This document shows positions 29,760-41,847 of a DNA stretch of 64,000 nt, one piece after another. The notes under the pieces were generated by a model. The model saw only the letters and a list, made by a program, of their open reading frames with translations, was not told the origin of the DNA and ran no database searches. The stretch comes from Colwellia sp. PAMC 20917 (GTDB taxonomy: Bacteria > Pseudomonadota > Gammaproteobacteria > Enterobacterales > Alteromonadaceae), in contig NZ_CP014944.1 in the NCBI RefSeq assembly GCF_001767295.1, positions 3,782,001 to 3,846,000 on the forward strand, written 5' to 3'. Position numbers and translations under genes: made by a program. Numbering within the stretch: the first letter of the stretch is position 1; each line of letters begins with the position of its first letter.

Positions 29760-29849
29760 GGTGAGCTGGCCGAGTGGCTGAAGGCGCACGCCTGGAAAGC
29801 GTGTAAAGGTTTATCCCTTTCGAGAGTTCGAATCTCTCGCTCACCGCCA
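29760..29849 (+). tRNA. tRNA-Ser (anticodon GGA)
   Basis: A 90-base class II tRNA. The acceptor stem GGTGAGC pairs with GCTCACC, followed by discriminator G and an encoded CCA at 29847-29849. The D-arm has TGGCCGAGTGGCTGAAGGC. The anticodon loop reads CTGGAAA with GGA at its centre. A long variable arm follows, then the T-arm GAGAGTTCGAATCTCTC. The long variable arm and the GGA anticodon identify a serine tRNA reading UCC/UCU. Confidence 0.97.
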
Positions 29850-29854
29850 CATTA

Positions 29855-29892
29855 AAAAACGGATGCTTCACTTGAAGTGTCCGTTTTTTTTC
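29855..29892 (+). terminator. Rho-independent terminator of the tRNA-Ser
   Basis: AAAAACGGA, a short CTTCACTTGAAG inner stem, then TCCGTTTTTTTT: a hairpin followed by a run of eight T residues, six bases after the tRNA CCA end. Confidence 0.85.
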
Positions 29893-30098
29893 ACCTAAAA
29901 AATAACCCCATCTTATATTCACCTAGCTTCCTATAGATTAACCTTCTCAATAATCATGCTGATAGTTATGATAAATTATTTATGCTTATTAGACTTTTGT
30001 TCAAAATTATTGGTAAGAGTATTGTAGATAAATCACCACTGTTTAGGTTACTATCTTTGCATATATGTAATTTTCCTTAAAAAAAAGAGCAATAAATA
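29893..30098. other. Non-coding gap before the ECF sigma operon
   Basis: AT-rich sequence between the tRNA terminator and the sigma factor gene. I see no gene or confident promoter. An autoregulated ECF promoter would be expected here but I cannot assign its boxes. The 29500-29759 stretch between nadA and the tRNA likewise shows nothing I can name. Confidence 0.5.
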
Positions 30099-30629
30099 AT
30101 GGAACATGAACAGCATTTAGCGTTACTTGGTGCGTCAGCCCAAGGCGATAAACAAGCGTTTTCGAAACTTTATCAAGCGACCAGTAAACAGCTCTATGCA
30201 GTCTGCCTGAAAATGTTATCCAGCAAAGAGTTAGCCGAAGAAGCTCTGCAAGAGGCTTATGTCCGCATTTGGCATAACGCGTCTGAATATAGAACGGGTA
30301 AAGGCACAGTGTTGACTTGGATGATCAGTATAGTGCGTTATCGCGCACTAGACATTTTACGTTATCATAAAATTAGAAAAGAGGATGAACTTGTGGATAA
30401 TGAAAGTTTTGATCTCGATACCAGTGAGAAAATAAGTGAATCAGAACAACTATTACTCGACCAATGTTTACAGCAGTTAGATCTTCAACAGCGACAAGCA
30501 ATTTATTTAGCTTACTTCAATGGCTGTTCTCATCAAGAGGTGGTTAAACACCTAAATAACCCTTTGGGTACAATTAAAAGCTGGATAAGACGTGGTCTTA
30601 TGAGCTTACAGAGTTGCTTAACACCATGA
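30099..30629 (+). CDS. ECF-type RNA polymerase sigma factor
   Basis: 176 residues. Region 2 spans about 22-90 (LYAVCLKMLSSKELAEEALQ, then YVRIWHNASEYRTGKGTVLTW), and region 4 about 120-172 (LQQLDLQQRQAIYLAYFNG, then GTIKSWIRRGL). Extracytoplasmic-function sigmas redirect polymerase after release from an anti-sigma. The stop overlaps the start of the anti-sigma gene (ATGA at 30626-30629), a hallmark of a coupled pair. The following DUF4331 gene and its neighbours are probable targets. Confidence 0.95.
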   Translation: MEHEQHLALLGASAQGDKQAFSKLYQATSKQLYAVCLKMLSSKELAEEALQEAYVRIWHNASEYRTGKGTVLTWMISIVRYRALDILRYHKIRKEDELVDNESFDLDTSEKISESEQLLLDQCLQQLDLQQRQAIYLAYFNGCSHQEVVKHLNNPLGTIKSWIRRGLMSLQSCLTP

Positions 30630-31324
30630 ATTATCAATCTGAAAAAATCAAAAACGCCCTTGCAGCAGAATATGTGCTTGGTACTTTACGTGGCCCAGCT
30701 CGCCAGCGCTTTCAAAAATTGATGATGCAATTTCCACTGATCAGTGATGCAACCCAAACATGGGAGCAACACCTCAACGGCTTAGGGCAAAAAATTCCAC
30801 CGGTTACCCCAGACATAGCTGTTTGGCAGCGTATCGAAGATCAATTAGGATTCGTAGCTCAGCCTATAAAAAGTAATGTTGTGGCAATAACCAAGTCTAA
30901 GCCTCGAGTTTGGCAAGGTATTGCGGGTTTAGCTTCGGCGGCGGCGATAGTTCTTGCTGTGTTGTTATTTAGCTTTCAACCCCCACTTCAGCCTGAGGTT
31001 CAACAACTTGCTTTAATGAGTAATGAACAAGCTGACTTATTATGGGCGCTAGAAATTGGCGAAGACACTATTAGCGTACAAGCGACCAAAAAGTTAATCG
31101 CTAAGTCAGATGCTGATTATCAGTTATGGATAGTGGCAGCAGACGGTCGGCCTCCGATTTCTTTAGGCTTGCTACCTAAAAGTGGTAAGTTAGTTTTAAG
31201 TAAACCTCAATTATTTGATCAGATTGAGATTGCGGCTTTAGCAGTTAGCTTAGAGCCATTAGGTGGTTCACCGAATGGCTCACCAACCACTGTCTTATAT
31301 ACTTCAGAACTGGTTATTCTTTAG
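30626..31324 (+). CDS. Anti-sigma factor (RskA/anti-sigma K type)
   Basis: 232 residues from the ATG at 30626, which overlaps the sigma gene stop. The N-terminal cytoplasmic part (KNALAAEYVLGTLRGPARQRF) is the sigma-binding helical domain. One membrane helix lies near residues 92-112 (GIAGLASAAAIVLAVLLF). The outer C-terminal part has the RskA pattern (YQLWIVAADGRPPISLGLLP, ending TSELVIL). It likely holds the neighbouring ECF sigma at the membrane until a signal releases it. The signal is unknown. Confidence 0.9.
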   Translation: MNYQSEKIKNALAAEYVLGTLRGPARQRFQKLMMQFPLISDATQTWEQHLNGLGQKIPPVTPDIAVWQRIEDQLGFVAQPIKSNVVAITKSKPRVWQGIAGLASAAAIVLAVLLFSFQPPLQPEVQQLALMSNEQADLLWALEIGEDTISVQATKKLIAKSDADYQLWIVAADGRPPISLGLLPKSGKLVLSKPQLFDQIEIAALAVSLEPLGGSPNGSPTTVLYTSELVIL

Positions 31325-31352
31325 TTACTCTTTATCTTTTAGAGCGAATATT

Positions 31353-31384
31353 AAAAAGCGAAACGATAGTTTCGTTTTTTTTTA
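31353..31384 (+). terminator. Rho-independent terminator after the anti-sigma gene
   Basis: AAAAAGCGAAAC-GATA-GTTTCG followed by about nine T residues, some 30 bases downstream of the anti-sigma stop. It separates the sigma/anti-sigma pair from the DUF4331 operon. Confidence 0.85.
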
Positions 31385-31722
31385 TCTGTTGTTTTACGCT
31401 GAAATAAGTTAACAGCTTGTGCATATATTATTGATATTTAAATTAAATAACAAATAATCGACATTCTATAATTTTATGACCTAGGCTTACGCTAGCTGTT
31501 GTTGATAAAGTTGATTAAGGCGACATGACCTAAAAAAAGTGCAACAACGCTATCCAATGTAAAAGGAAAAAAGAACACGATTTGAAACTATGGTACGGCT
31601 GAATAATTATTAATTTATAAATAAGTTATTTTTATTGCATCCAATTCATTATCTCGATCGTTTAACTTAATGAGCTTTCAAGAAAGTAACCATTAAGAAC
31701 TATAAATTATAAAGGAAACGTC
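31385..31722. other. Upstream region of the DUF4331 operon
   Basis: 338 bases without a gene. AT-rich, ending in the ribosome site AAAGGAAAC. It must contain the promoter of the DUF4331 gene, probably used by the adjacent ECF sigma, but I cannot pick out -35/-10 boxes with confidence. Confidence 0.4.
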
Positions 31723-33315
31723 ATGAAAAAATTTAAATTAACACTAATTGTATCGGCAATAATGAGTGCAACTTTGTCTCAAGCTGTATCTGCATCGAGC
31801 CATCGTGAAGCGCCTAATGTCACACGTATGCCAACAGTTGACTCAACAGACTTTTATGCATTCAACAGTTATGAAGAAGGCCGTGGCAATTACGTCACCC
31901 TCATCGCAAATTACATTCCTTTACAGGATGCTTATGGTGGACCTAACTATTTCGCTATGGACCCTGCTGCAACTTATGCGATTCATATCGATAACGATGG
32001 TGACGCTGTTGAAGATATAACTTTTACTTTTAATTTTAACCAGATGTTAGGCAACAATAATGCAGGTGTTGCTTTGATGGTTGGCGCTGAAGGTGAACAG
32101 AAATCTGTTGGTGTACCACTTAAAAATGTTGGTGGCATCAGTATGGCAGATAAAAGTGCGGCTAATTTCTCTGAAAGCTACATGGTTAATATGATTTCTG
32201 GTCCAATGCGAACAGGTACTAGTGCTGCTGTTACTAATAGTACTTCGGGTGGAGCAAGTTTTGCTAAGCCACTCGATTACATCGGTAACAAAACATTTAC
32301 CAACGCTGAGCAGTATTCAGCTTATGCTAACAGCCATATATACTCAGCCGCTATACCTGGCTGTGAAGCATCAGCAAAAGTATTTGTTGGTCAGCGTAAA
32401 GACGCATTTGCCGTTAATTTAGGTAAAGTTTTTGATTTAGTGAACTTTGTTCCTGTTGAAGGTGACAGTGCTCCTGGAGCAGGCGATGGTGATGGCTTCC
32501 CCGGTGGTATTACACAATCAGCAAGTAATGATGATTTAGCTGACAAAAATGTTACGAGTATCGCTATTGAAGTACCAACAGCTTGTTTAATAGGCACAGG
32601 TAATGGCGTTATCGGTAGTTGGACTACGGCAAGTTTACCTCAGGCTAGAATTTTGAATCCTAATGCTAGCTTTGATAACACTGAAGTAAATGGTGGTGCA
32701 TTGACGCAAGTTTCTCGTCTTGGCTCTCCTTTAGTGAATGAATTGGTTATTGGCTTGGCGGATAAAGATAAGTTCTCAAGCTCTCATCCAAGTGCAGATG
32801 GTCAGTTTGCTGATTATGTGACTCACCCAACGCTACCTGAACTACTGAATATATTGTTTAAAGATGCGGTTAATACCACTTTAGGTGCAAATATTGAAAC
32901 GTTGGCACCCACTAACTTCCCTAGAGTTGATTTAGTTACTGCATTTTTAACGGGTTTCCCAGGTGTTAATCAGTTATCAACAGTGACCGCAGCTGAAATG
33001 TTACGCTTAAATACTGGTATTGCAGCAGTGGCAGCCGATATGCAGTCATCGTTTGGTGTTGCTGGTGACGATTTAGCTGGCTTTCCAAATGGTCGCCGAC
33101 CAGGTGATGATGTGGTAGATATTGCCCTTCGTGTTGTTATGGGTCGTTTATGTTACCCAATTCCTGTTAATGGCACAGATACCGATTTGGGCTTATGTGC
33201 ACCAGAAGATGCAAGTGTTGGTAATGTGCCCTTTACTGATGGTGCGCCAAGTAATGCCTCTATGATGGATACTAGCTTTCCATACTTAGCAATGCCGTTA
33301 CCAGGTTCTAAATAA
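31723..33315 (+). CDS. DUF4331 family exported protein
   Basis: 530 residues with a signal peptide cleaved near SQAVSA. The mature start SSHREAPNVTRMPTVDSTDFYAF is the hallmark of DUF4331. Later stretches YAIHIDNDGDAVEDITFTFNF, SSHPSADGQFADYVTHPTLPEL and GRRPGDDVVDIALRVVMG also fit. The biochemical role of the family is not established; it recurs beside ECF sigma pairs and TPR proteins. A strong ribosome site (AAAGGAAACGTC) precedes the ATG. It heads a likely four-gene operon with the lipoprotein, TPR and HupE-like genes. Confidence 0.92.
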   Translation: MKKFKLTLIVSAIMSATLSQAVSASSHREAPNVTRMPTVDSTDFYAFNSYEEGRGNYVTLIANYIPLQDAYGGPNYFAMDPAATYAIHIDNDGDAVEDITFTFNFNQMLGNNNAGVALMVGAEGEQKSVGVPLKNVGGISMADKSAANFSESYMVNMISGPMRTGTSAAVTNSTSGGASFAKPLDYIGNKTFTNAEQYSAYANSHIYSAAIPGCEASAKVFVGQRKDAFAVNLGKVFDLVNFVPVEGDSAPGAGDGDGFPGGITQSASNDDLADKNVTSIAIEVPTACLIGTGNGVIGSWTTASLPQARILNPNASFDNTEVNGGALTQVSRLGSPLVNELVIGLADKDKFSSSHPSADGQFADYVTHPTLPELLNILFKDAVNTTLGANIETLAPTNFPRVDLVTAFLTGFPGVNQLSTVTAAEMLRLNTGIAAVAADMQSSFGVAGDDLAGFPNGRRPGDDVVDIALRVVMGRLCYPIPVNGTDTDLGLCAPEDASVGNVPFTDGAPSNASMMDTSFPYLAMPLPGSK

Positions 33316-33326
33316 GGAACACTATT

Positions 33327-33869
33327 ATGTTATATAGTAAACGAAATACAGTATCTCATCTCAGTCAAGTCTTTAAGCTTAAAGGGGTCGTGTTAAGTTT
33401 AGCGGCCGCCATGCTAGTTTCAGGCTGTAATAATGATGTCGATGAGCTACCGATTACGAAAAATGCATCACCGACTACGATATCGGTCGATTTGATCACT
33501 CAAACAGAAACGCCTATCACTGACATGTTAAGCGCGAATGATGAAAATGGTGACACGTTGACTTTTAGCTTAGATCAAGAGCCGATGCTTGGAATGGTCA
33601 CCATTGATAGTAATGGTAGTTTCACTTATCAGCCTAATGCTGAAGTAACAGGAAGTGACAGCTTTACTTTTACTGCCTCTGATGGAATTAATTATCCTGT
33701 TAGCGGTACAATCAATATTACGATTGAAGCGCTGGAAGTGTCATTTGCCAGCTATAGTCGTGCAGCTTTTAGTCAGCAATCAAGCGATAAACCCTTGGCC
33801 GTAAATGGTCGTGTGTTTATTCAAGATGTTGAGGAACCAGCAGCATACGACGACTTACTTCAACAGTAG
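33327..33869 (+). CDS. Small cadherin-like domain lipoprotein
   Basis: 180 residues. The N-terminus carries a lipoprotein signal (AAAMLVSGCNND, Cys near 34). One bacterial cadherin/Ig-like domain spans residues of about 50-135 (ANDENGDTLTFSLDQEP, then GSFTYQPNAEVTGSDSFTFTASDG). It starts 11 bases after the DUF4331 gene, so it is probably a co-expressed accessory lipoprotein. Function unknown. Confidence 0.8.
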   Translation: MLYSKRNTVSHLSQVFKLKGVVLSLAAAMLVSGCNNDVDELPITKNASPTTISVDLITQTETPITDMLSANDENGDTLTFSLDQEPMLGMVTIDSNGSFTYQPNAEVTGSDSFTFTASDGINYPVSGTINITIEALEVSFASYSRAAFSQQSSDKPLAVNGRVFIQDVEEPAAYDDLLQQ

Positions 33870-33882
33870 AACCATCTTGACT

Positions 33883-33905
33883 GCGCCAAGGAAGGCGCCC
33901 TTTTA
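33883..33905 (+). terminator. Weak hairpin (attenuator-like) inside the DUF4331 operon
   Basis: GCGCC-AAGGAA-GGCGC followed by CCTTTT, ending at the first possible start codon of the TPR gene. The loop also carries AAGGAA, a potential ribosome site. It could lower downstream expression or control translation. Confidence 0.4.
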
Positions 33906-34981
33906 TGGATAATGATATGCCAATCCTTCGTTTTATTAGCCCCTTGTTATTCTTGGTTTTTATTACCACTTCATCGCCTGTACATTCAGAAAGTTATGTG
34001 CCCAAATCAAATCAAAGTATCGTTGCTAGCTGGACGGTGCCTAAACCTGCACAACAGCCAAAGATTTTTATCGCCCAACTGCTCAATGACGCAAGCAAGC
34101 CTGGCTTAGCAAGTCGTTACTATGGCCGTGCTGGCGCTTTACTGAAACCCTTGTTGGTCGCTAATCCTGATGATCTAGAGCTACAATTTTATTCAGCAAC
34201 CGTCTTACAGCATTACCATCAATTTAATCAGGCCCAACAATTACTGACTCAGATACTTCAATATCAGCCAGACAACGTCGCTGCTTGGTTAATGAAAGCC
34301 AATATACACATGGTACAAGGTGATCTTGACGCTGCGAAAAGTGCCTGTTTACAGGTCTTGGGGCAGGGCAGTTTATTTGTCAGTAGCGCCTGCGTGCTAG
34401 AGGTTAGTGCTGAACAAGGCAAAGTTGCCCAAAGTTACCAACAATTAAGAAATATCGTTAAGCTTGCTGGTGATATACCTATCGCCCAACAGGTATGGCT
34501 TAATCAAATTTTAGCTGATCTTGCTCACCGTCAGCAGTTAACACAACAAGCCATAGACCATTTGTCAGGCTACCCATTGAATCAGGCCCCGGTTAGTTAT
34601 TTAGCGCTGTGGGCGGATATTTATTTAGCACAACAACAAGGCAAAATTGTTTTAGAGACATTAGGACCTATCGTTGAAGCAAGTGATAGTTTTGATGATG
34701 CTTTGTTATTACGTTTGACCCTTGCAGAACAAATAACTAAGGCAACTAATGGCGTATGGCAGCAGCGACTAACCCAACGTATCGAAATACGTTTGCAACG
34801 AAATGATACCGCTCATGCTGCAGATATAGCTCAATATTATCTCGATATTGTTCCTAACCCTATTAAGGCGCTTTATTGGGCGAGAATTAATTGGCAACAA
34901 GCTAAGCTGGGCTCGGATGAACGCTTGCTCAAACGTGCTTTAGCATTTAAAGAATCACCTGATAAAAAGCCTCAGATTTAA
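33905..34981 (+). CDS. TPR-repeat exported protein
   Basis: 358 residues. The start is either ATG 33905 or ATG 33917; the latter gives a cleaner signal peptide (ILRFISPLLFLVFITTSSPV). Helical tetratricopeptide units run from about 80 to 330, for example LQFYSATVLQHYHQFNQAQQ, and then AAWLMKANIHMVQGDLDAAK. No enzymatic motif. It lies between a DUF4331/cadherin-like pair and a HupE-like membrane protein and probably scaffolds them in the periplasm. Confidence 0.8.
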   Translation: MDNDMPILRFISPLLFLVFITTSSPVHSESYVPKSNQSIVASWTVPKPAQQPKIFIAQLLNDASKPGLASRYYGRAGALLKPLLVANPDDLELQFYSATVLQHYHQFNQAQQLLTQILQYQPDNVAAWLMKANIHMVQGDLDAAKSACLQVLGQGSLFVSSACVLEVSAEQGKVAQSYQQLRNIVKLAGDIPIAQQVWLNQILADLAHRQQLTQQAIDHLSGYPLNQAPVSYLALWADIYLAQQQGKIVLETLGPIVEASDSFDDALLLRLTLAEQITKATNGVWQQRLTQRIEIRLQRNDTAHAADIAQYYLDIVPNPIKALYWARINWQQAKLGSDERLLKRALAFKESPDKKPQI

Positions 34982-35036
34982 GCTACACCTCAACACAATA
35001 AACCTTAATAAACCGTAAAAGTAGTGAGATAAAAAT

Positions 35037-36146
35037 ATGCAGCAGTGGTTAAAAATAGGGCTAATAAGCCTGTCGTTATTACTGGCCAATACTGTCGTCG
35101 CTCATCAATTGAGTACCAGTTACATTATTGCCGAAATCGACGACACCGGTCGTATCAGTGGCGAATGGCAATTGAGTTTGACTGATTTAGAATTAGCTGT
35201 TGGCTTGGATATAAATGCCAACGGTGAGTTAACCTGGGGAGAGGTCAAGAGTCGACAAGCTGAGATTGCTAGCTATTTGGCTGAGCATTTATTATTGAGT
35301 CGTGAAAATTTAAGGTGTAACTTACGTTTTGAGATTATGGAGCGTTTGCAAGATCATGCCAATGAAGCTTTCGCTGTTACTGATTTCTCAGGTCAGTGCC
35401 CAATCAGTGGCCCATTAGAAATTGCCTACAGCGCAATATTTTCTTTAGATAGTAGCCATGAGGTGGTTCTAAATATTGGTGATGGTAACCACTTACACAG
35501 TTTAGTGTTAGATGACAGCACTCGAAAAATCACCATAGATTTGAGCAAAGGTAGTGCCTGGACGACATTTACACAATTTGTTTATCAAGGTGTTGTACAT
35601 ATTTGGATCGGTATAGACCATATCCTGTTTTTGTTTGCCTTGTTATTGCCGGCGGTGCTACAGCGTAAAGATAAAAAGTGGCAAGCTATATCAAGTGTTA
35701 AAACTATTTTGACTAACACCGTATGGATCGTGAGTGCATTTACCTTGGCTCATTCGCTAACGTTAACAGCGACCGCCTTAGGCTGGTTAAGCCCAAGCAG
35801 TCGTTGGGTAGAGCTGGGCATTGCTTTATCGGTTTTATTTGCGGCGCTCAATAATATTTGGCCAGTGGTTTTACGTTTAGCTTGGTTAACCTTTGCCTTT
35901 GGTTTGCTGCACGGTATGGGGTTTGCTGGTGTCTTAGGAGAATTAGGCTTACCTGCGGATCAACAGTTACTGAGTATACTAGCCTTTAATCTTGGTGTTG
36001 AAATAGGTCAGTTAGCGATACTTGCTATTTTACTGCCGATATTAATTTTATTACGTAACACCACGTTTTATACAAGAGGTGTACTACCTGTTGGCTCTAT
36101 ATTAATTGCGATTATGGCCGTGCAATGGAGTGTAGAGCGCTGGTAA
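35037..36146 (+). CDS. HupE/UreJ-type membrane protein
   Basis: 369 residues with a signal peptide ending VVAHQLS. An exported domain of about 150 residues includes a DINANGELTWGEV segment resembling an EF-hand-like loop. About seven helices follow from residue 180. The membrane half carries HupE/UreJ_2 motifs VHIWIGIDHILFLFALLLP, FTLAHSLTLTATALGW, LLHGMGFAGVLGELGLP and FNLGVEIGQL. The conserved histidines are thought to bind nickel or cobalt in characterised relatives. Metal transport is a family-level guess; here it ends the ECF-linked DUF4331 operon. Confidence 0.85.
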   Translation: MQQWLKIGLISLSLLLANTVVAHQLSTSYIIAEIDDTGRISGEWQLSLTDLELAVGLDINANGELTWGEVKSRQAEIASYLAEHLLLSRENLRCNLRFEIMERLQDHANEAFAVTDFSGQCPISGPLEIAYSAIFSLDSSHEVVLNIGDGNHLHSLVLDDSTRKITIDLSKGSAWTTFTQFVYQGVVHIWIGIDHILFLFALLLPAVLQRKDKKWQAISSVKTILTNTVWIVSAFTLAHSLTLTATALGWLSPSSRWVELGIALSVLFAALNNIWPVVLRLAWLTFAFGLLHGMGFAGVLGELGLPADQQLLSILAFNLGVEIGQLAILAILLPILILLRNTTFYTRGVLPVGSILIAIMAVQWSVERW

Positions 36147-36248
36147 ACTTAAAAATTATCGCTAATACAATCGCTTATAGCTCAAGTGATAGTTTTAAAG
36201 GATATGGGGTCATTCCAGCTATTAGGTTAAAGAGTTTATAGCTAAAAA

Positions 36249-36274
36249 AAAAGTATTGCGGGTGCAATACTTTT
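36249..36274. terminator. Bidirectional terminator between the HupE-like gene and katG
   Basis: AAAAGTATTGC-GGGT-GCAATACTTTT is a perfect 11-bp stem. On the minus strand it is followed by a run of nine T residues, serving katG; on the plus strand it ends in TTTT, serving the HupE-like gene. A second GC-rich hairpin, TTCACGCCGC...GCGGCGTGAA at 36306-36333, lies between it and the katG stop. Confidence 0.8.
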
Positions 36275-36347
36275 AACTCGCTACTTATTAAGGCTAGATT
36301 TATCATTCACGCCGCGGTAAATAGCGGCGTGAAATTTTAGCTAATCA

Positions 36348-38900
<2,553 letters not shown>

Positions 38901-41687
38901 ATGCAAATAAATTCACTCTTTAAAATCAGTACGCTAGCTTGTGCCATTACTTTAGCCAGTTGTGGTGGTGGCGATATTAAACTTTCATCTCAAGTAGATA
39001 ACTCAGTAGGCGATACAACCATCACTAACCCTGCTCCAACTGACCCAATTGTGACCGAATTACCGGGTAAGTCTAGTTCGGTGTTGGGCCAAGATGTTTC
39101 AACAGCTTTAGGTTTTGATGTTGCTGTACAAGTGCTTGATGGAAAAATTACTAGTGATATGACTTTAGTCGCCAGTGCTGATAGCAAGCCGGTATTTTAT
39201 GCTATTAGTGGAGCTTTAGAAGTGATGGCAGGAACAACGCTAACCGTAGAGCCCGGCGTTGTTCTTTTTGGACAATCAGGTGGTGATTATGTCGTTGTGC
39301 ACCGCGACGCAAAAATAATGGCAGAAGGCATAAAAACTAAACCTATTATTTTAACCTCACTGCAAGATGTTAAGGGTGAAGAAACAACAGCTGGTCAATG
39401 GGGTGGCGTAGTTATTTTAGGTAATGCTCCTTCAAATAAATGTCCTACTGATGGCAGTGAATGTGCCCTTCAAATTGAAGGAGCTGAAGAAGGTGCAGTC
39501 TTTGGTGGCTCAAACTGGGAAGACAATTCAGGTATTTTAAAATACCTTGTTGTTAAATATGCAGGGTTTGAAATTGCGCCTGACAACGAACTTAATGGTA
39601 TAACGTTTGGTGGTGTTGGCTCAGGAACAACGGTTGATTATATTCAAGTACATTCAAATGCCGATGACGGCGTAGAATTTTTTGGCGGTGCGGTCAATGT
39701 TAAGCATTTAGTTTTAACGGCCAATAAAGATGACAGTATCGATTGGGACAATGGTTATAAAGGTATGCTGCAACATATTTATGTCGAACATGCTAAAAAT
39801 GCCGGCGAAGCAAACCGTGGTATTGAAGGGGATAACGATGGTTCTACTCCTGATAAAGAGCCACAGTCAGCGCCAATTATCGCTAACTTGACGATTGTGG
39901 GTAATAACTTTGACAGTGCAGATAAAGACTCAGAAGGTATTTACTTACGCGAAGGAACCGCAGCAAAAATATTTAATACGGTGGTAACCGGCACCAGTGA
40001 AATGGGGGAATGTTTAGAAATTGAAGGTGGTGCAACGAGCTCTGTAACCGTTAATAATGCTAACAGTGGTAAAATTGTTATGCAAAACAGTGTTATGGCC
40101 TGTAGTAATAGTGAAAATTTCAAAAATGCTAAAGCGGAAGACGGTAGTGTCTTGCTTGACCTCGAAGCATGGTTCAGTGCAGAAGCATCCAACAGTATCA
40201 GTAGTTCTATTTTAATTAATGAAAACGGTATTCCCGATGCTAACTCACCACTCGTTGCTGATAATGCCGGACAAGATGTCGCTAATACACAAAATGCCTT
40301 TTTTGACTCCGTTGATTACATTGGCGCGTTTGACAGTGCTGACAACGCGGGTAACGATTGGCGTGAAGGTTGGGCCTTTGGTTACGGTGGTGGTGTAGTA
40401 ACCGCTCAGGCAGAAACACAAGGTTGTCCGACAGGTACATCGGCAATTTCTTCAGTCAATGGCTCAAACATTACTTGTCAATTAAGCGGTGTTATTGCTA
40501 ATAACTTAACGTTAACCGCTAATAATATTTATGCTCTAAACGGCGCTGTTTTTGTTGGTGGCGATAAAATTAACTCAGCAACACTGACGATTGAAGCCGG
40601 TACAACCATCTATGGTCGTTCAGGTAGCGATTACCTAGTGGTCAGTCGTGATTCAGAAATTCAAGCAAATGGCACAGCCTCAAAACCTATCACTTTTACG
40701 TCGAGTCAAGATTTGACTGGCGCTGAAACAGGTGCAGGTCAATGGGGTGGAATAGTGTTATTGGGTAATGCGACATCAAATAAATGTCCAACGGATGGCA
40801 GTGACTGTGCACTTCAAATTGAAGGTGCTCAAGATGGCGCAGTCTTTGGCGGCACAGACGATGCTGACAGCTCAGGTACATTACGTTATGTCGTTGTTAA
40901 GCATGCAGGTTATGAAATAGCACCAGACAACGAACTGAACGGGATAACATTTGGTGGTGTTGGCTCTGGTACCAAAGTCGAATATATTCAAGTACATGAA
41001 AATGCTGATGATGGTATCGAATTTTTTGGTGGCACGGTTAACCTTAAATACGTGGTCTTAACCTCTAATAAAGATGACAGCGTTGATTGGGATAATGGCT
41101 TTCGTGGCAACTTACAATACGTACTCGTTAAGCATGACCCACAAAATGGTGAAGCAAACCGTGGTATTGAAGGTGACAACGACGGCTCAACACCAAACAA
41201 ACTACCACAATCAAACCCGAGTATTGCCAACATGACCATTATTGGTAATACATTTGACACTGCAGATAAAGACTCTGAAGGTGTTTATCTCCGAGAAGGC
41301 TCGAAAGCACAACTTCATAACTTTGTTGTTACTGGTCCTGCAGGCATGGGCGAATGTGTTGAGTTGGAAGCTGGCTTAACGGTAGATCAAGCAAAATCTG
41401 GTGATACGCTAATGAGCAACTCAGTTGTGGCTTGTGATGAAGCGTTTAAAGATTCTAAAGACTCTAGTGATGCAACCTTTGATTTAATGAGCTGGTTTAT
41501 TAACGATAATACCGAAAACAGTACGGCTGCAAATACAAGTGCGGTATTAGAAGGCATTTTCACCATCGATACCACAACACCTAAAGACTTCACCGGTAAC
41601 AGCTTTTTTGAAAATGCTGACCATGTCGGTGCCGTAACGAAAGCGAAAAACTGGACAGCAGGATGGACAGTAGGTCTTGAAGAATAA
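38901..41687 (+). CDS. Lipoprotein with two beta-helix-like modules
   Basis: 928 residues with a lipoprotein signal (TLASCGGG, Cys near 22). Two homologous halves, about residues 55-490 and 515-925, share near-identical blocks: QWGGVVILGNAPSNKCPTDG versus QWGGIVLLGNATSNKCPTDG, PDNELNGITFGGVGSG in both, and GEANRGIEGDNDGSTP in both. The pattern of short glycine/asparagine-rich strands and DDG/DNG turns suits a right-handed parallel beta-helix. It precedes a TonB-dependent receptor in the same direction. A surface lipoprotein that captures substrate for that receptor is a reasonable guess. Substrate unknown; PHO-box-like repeats upstream point to phosphate limitation. Confidence 0.8.
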   Translation: MQINSLFKISTLACAITLASCGGGDIKLSSQVDNSVGDTTITNPAPTDPIVTELPGKSSSVLGQDVSTALGFDVAVQVLDGKITSDMTLVASADSKPVFYAISGALEVMAGTTLTVEPGVVLFGQSGGDYVVVHRDAKIMAEGIKTKPIILTSLQDVKGEETTAGQWGGVVILGNAPSNKCPTDGSECALQIEGAEEGAVFGGSNWEDNSGILKYLVVKYAGFEIAPDNELNGITFGGVGSGTTVDYIQVHSNADDGVEFFGGAVNVKHLVLTANKDDSIDWDNGYKGMLQHIYVEHAKNAGEANRGIEGDNDGSTPDKEPQSAPIIANLTIVGNNFDSADKDSEGIYLREGTAAKIFNTVVTGTSEMGECLEIEGGATSSVTVNNANSGKIVMQNSVMACSNSENFKNAKAEDGSVLLDLEAWFSAEASNSISSSILINENGIPDANSPLVADNAGQDVANTQNAFFDSVDYIGAFDSADNAGNDWREGWAFGYGGGVVTAQAETQGCPTGTSAISSVNGSNITCQLSGVIANNLTLTANNIYALNGAVFVGGDKINSATLTIEAGTTIYGRSGSDYLVVSRDSEIQANGTASKPITFTSSQDLTGAETGAGQWGGIVLLGNATSNKCPTDGSDCALQIEGAQDGAVFGGTDDADSSGTLRYVVVKHAGYEIAPDNELNGITFGGVGSGTKVEYIQVHENADDGIEFFGGTVNLKYVVLTSNKDDSVDWDNGFRGNLQYVLVKHDPQNGEANRGIEGDNDGSTPNKLPQSNPSIANMTIIGNTFDTADKDSEGVYLREGSKAQLHNFVVTGPAGMGECVELEAGLTVDQAKSGDTLMSNSVVACDEAFKDSKDSSDATFDLMSWFINDNTENSTAANTSAVLEGIFTIDTTTPKDFTGNSFFENADHVGAVTKAKNWTAGWTVGLEE

Positions 41688-41699
41688 TTAGACGTTGAA

Positions 41700-41742
41700 G
41701 GCGAACACTGTTTTTTCCAATAATCAGTGTTCGCTTTTTTAT
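41700..41742 (+). terminator. Rho-independent terminator after the beta-helix lipoprotein
   Basis: GGCGAACACTG, a 14-base loop, then CAGTGTTCGC followed by TTTTTT. It separates the lipoprotein from the receptor gene, so the receptor depends on partial read-through or its own promoter. Confidence 0.85.
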
Positions 41743-41847
41743 TTCAGCATAACTAATAAATACTCAATCAACCTAACTGATGCAAGCGATTAGCAAAGCA
41801 GTAAAAGCGTATCTAAAGCAAGCACAGAGACTCTATCGAGGTTAACG

